64,000 bases of DNA from Asterias amurensis. Taxonomy: Eukaryota > Echinodermata > Asteroidea > Forcipulatida > Asteriidae. The stretch covers positions 20,245,006 through 20,309,005 of the forward strand of contig NC_092661.1 in the NCBI RefSeq assembly GCF_032118995.1. The letters run 5' to 3'. Positions 60,201 through 63,200 of the stretch are shown here, in pieces (within the stretch, counting starts at the first letter, position 1; each line of letters opens with the position of its first letter). A program made the translations under genes and the position numbers. The notes under the pieces were generated by a model that was given only the letters and a program-made list of their open reading frames with translations, was not told the origin of the DNA and searched no databases.

Positions 60201-63200
60201 CGTATGTTTTCCGTGTTGCTGCAGAATCATCTGAGGGTATTGGTCCATACAGTGCAACAAGTCAATCTCAAGTGTTTATTATACCAGGTCAGTAATAATA
60301 ATAATAATACAAGGTATTTATAAAGCGCTCTAACTAACGGGAAAGTACCACAGCGCTGTACACACAAAATAACAAAAAGCAAAGAATAAACAAAAGGCAA
60401 ACAAATCAGTTGAACGAGTGGGTTTTGAGAGATTTCTTGAAGACTGCTAGTGAGCTGGAGTGGCGGATGCTGTAAGGTAAATTATTCCAGAGTTTGGGGG
60501 CAGCAGCGTGGAAGCTTTTTTCCCCAGTAGTGGTGCGTGTTCTTACTCTAATCACTTGAAGAACAATACCAATGCAGCTTGGTTTGGTGTTCTGTGCTCT
60601 TGGACCATTACTGATCCATACAGTGCAACAAGTCAATCTCAAGTGTTTATTATACCAGGTCAGTACTCACTCTTCTCACTTACAGAACAGCCTGTCAAAA
60701 AACATTACAAGGCAGGATAAAAAGATATGAGCAGAAATAGCAATTAGGTTTACAAAATACACAACATTTAAAGAAGGAGCAAAAATATAGTAAAACATCT
60801 TGAATGGTCGGTGTGTTCCGGTTTGATGTTTTATTGTGTGCAATTAAATTGTTACTGAGCATAGTTACTTGTTGTTATTGCAGAGGAATCTACAGATCCA
60901 ATGGTGTTCATTATAGTAGGTGCCGTGGTGGTCCTCTTAGTTCTACTTGCTATCATTATCGTCACAGTCGGTAAGTACAACATCTCTATTTATGTAGGAT
61001 TTGAAACTTTGCATGGTGGAAATATGATATACAAAGGTTTGCGGTAACACCATGTAATAACTTTCTCTAATGAGATCCAGGCATGGCTCCCAAGGCGCAT
61101 CAGAGAGGCCATCGAGATTCATAAACATGACACCGTACCCCAAGACATCGGCTTCCACATCAGTGACATCTGGCTCCCCCTCCTCCTGACCAATGGATCT
61201 TCTATATCCACGGTCACTCCCTAGGCCCAAACCCCTCAACTTAGTATTAGCCCCCCCCCCCCCCACTACTTAGGCTGCTTTGGGTCATCTATACCCTTAG
61301 TCACCTAGGCCCCACACCCTCACTATCCTACTGACACAGTTCAGTGAGCACACATCCCCCACACACCACTCAAGGCTCCAGAGTAGGATCCAGTTTCAAC
61401 ACGCATCACCGAGCTCCATTTCCCGCCTCTATTTCCCGCCTTCGTGCATCACCAAGCTAATCAGCTTCCACAGTTCTTAGCAGCATGCAGCATCAGAGTC
61501 CAGCTTTCTCCAGAAGACGATCAGAGCATACTGATCGAACTGCGAGTCAAAACCAACGGTTCTTTTCAGAACCACCCCAACTCAATACAGATAGTCATTA
61601 CATGGTGTTACCGCAAACCTTTCTATATCTCTATTTATGTCATGTTCCATACATCTAGTAGTTATAGTACATGCTGATTCTGATTATACCAAAAAGGTAC
61701 CAGATTGTTAACACTTTGAACCTCGGTTAACTGATATGATTGCAAACATGATTATTTTAAAAATATAATACCTTGCTATTTATTTCTGAAAGAGTTGCCG
61801 ATTAAACTTAAGGGGAAAAAGGGAAAATGGAGGGAACCAAAAAGGGTCGCACAATGCTCTATGGTTTCATGAACAGGAATATTTCTCTGGAGGATTGGTA
61901 CTGGTATGAACTTTAGAATCAGTGAGCTTTCAGATGTAAACTTAGCTCTGGAGGATTGGTCCTGGTATGAACTTTAGAATCAGTGAGCTTTCAGAGGGGA
62001 ATATTTCTCTGGAGGATTGGTACTGGTATGAACTTTAGAATCAGTGAGCTTTCAGATGTAAACTTAGCTCTGGAGGATTGGTCCTGGTATGAACTTTAGA
62101 ATCAGTGAGCTTTCAGAGGGGAATATTTCTCTGGAGGATTGGTACTGGTATGAACTTCAGAATCAGTGAGCTTTCAGAGGGGAATATTTCTCTGGTGGAT
62201 AGGTACTTATATGAACTTTATCTTGATTGTAATTTGTTTTGCAGTTATTCGTCGTAAGATGAAGAAGAATGCAAAGTGGAAACATGGAGTGTCTGTTTCA
62301 TATAGAACTGATACTGAGCTGGCAACATTACGTCAATACCCAATGACCATTGTACAGAAAGACAACTCACTCTATGCTGTAACGTGAGTCAACATTCTAA
62401 TAATTTTGTTCCAGTTGGGTTTATTCCTTTCAGAGAGCAAAATATAGAATGGCAAACTGGTGTTATTTTCCTTCTTAGACAACAAAATCATACTTTATCG
62501 GAAACTGTGTATCATACTTGAATTAGGCTCTGGACCCTTGGCCCAAAGCAAGAAATTTTTAGCACCAGCCAGTTAGCTGAGGACTTAACAACTCTGACTG
62601 TCTTGTGCTGTTGATATGAAGAATAACCGGCCTACCTCACTCAAAAGTTGTCTTTGAATAGAAGTTAGTTTTATGTCTTGTAAAACCCTCCAATTAAAAC
62701 AAAATACTTACCCATAAGAAATAAGAAAAATCTTCTCTGAGCGTGTGTTCAAATGAAACCAGTTTATATTTTAGTCTATCTAGAAAGTTCTTTCTCATTT
62801 ATATTCTGGTCCCATATAAAACCCAAATCGATTCTTTCCAATTTTGTTAAGTTTTGAACTACATGTACAAGACCAAACTGCCTAAGTGATAACCATCCAT
62901 GCCATCATCACATAGTGGAGTTTAAATGATGTGGGTTTGAACAATGAAAAATTGACTTGAGCCGGCTTCAGAGTAGCTAAAGGTGGATAGCTCAGTTTGT
63001 ATAGCGCTGGTACGTTAATCTCAAGCTCATTAATTTGTCAAACCTTATATTAAATGAATTTAGAAGTCTTCAATTGATTTCTATTTCAGAACAACTAATG
63101 GAGCTGAGGTTGAGTTGCCGATCTTTCCTCGCGAGAGGTTGAAATTAATAACATTTCTTGGTAGCGGGGCCTTTGGTGAGGTGTTTGAGGGACTTGCTGT

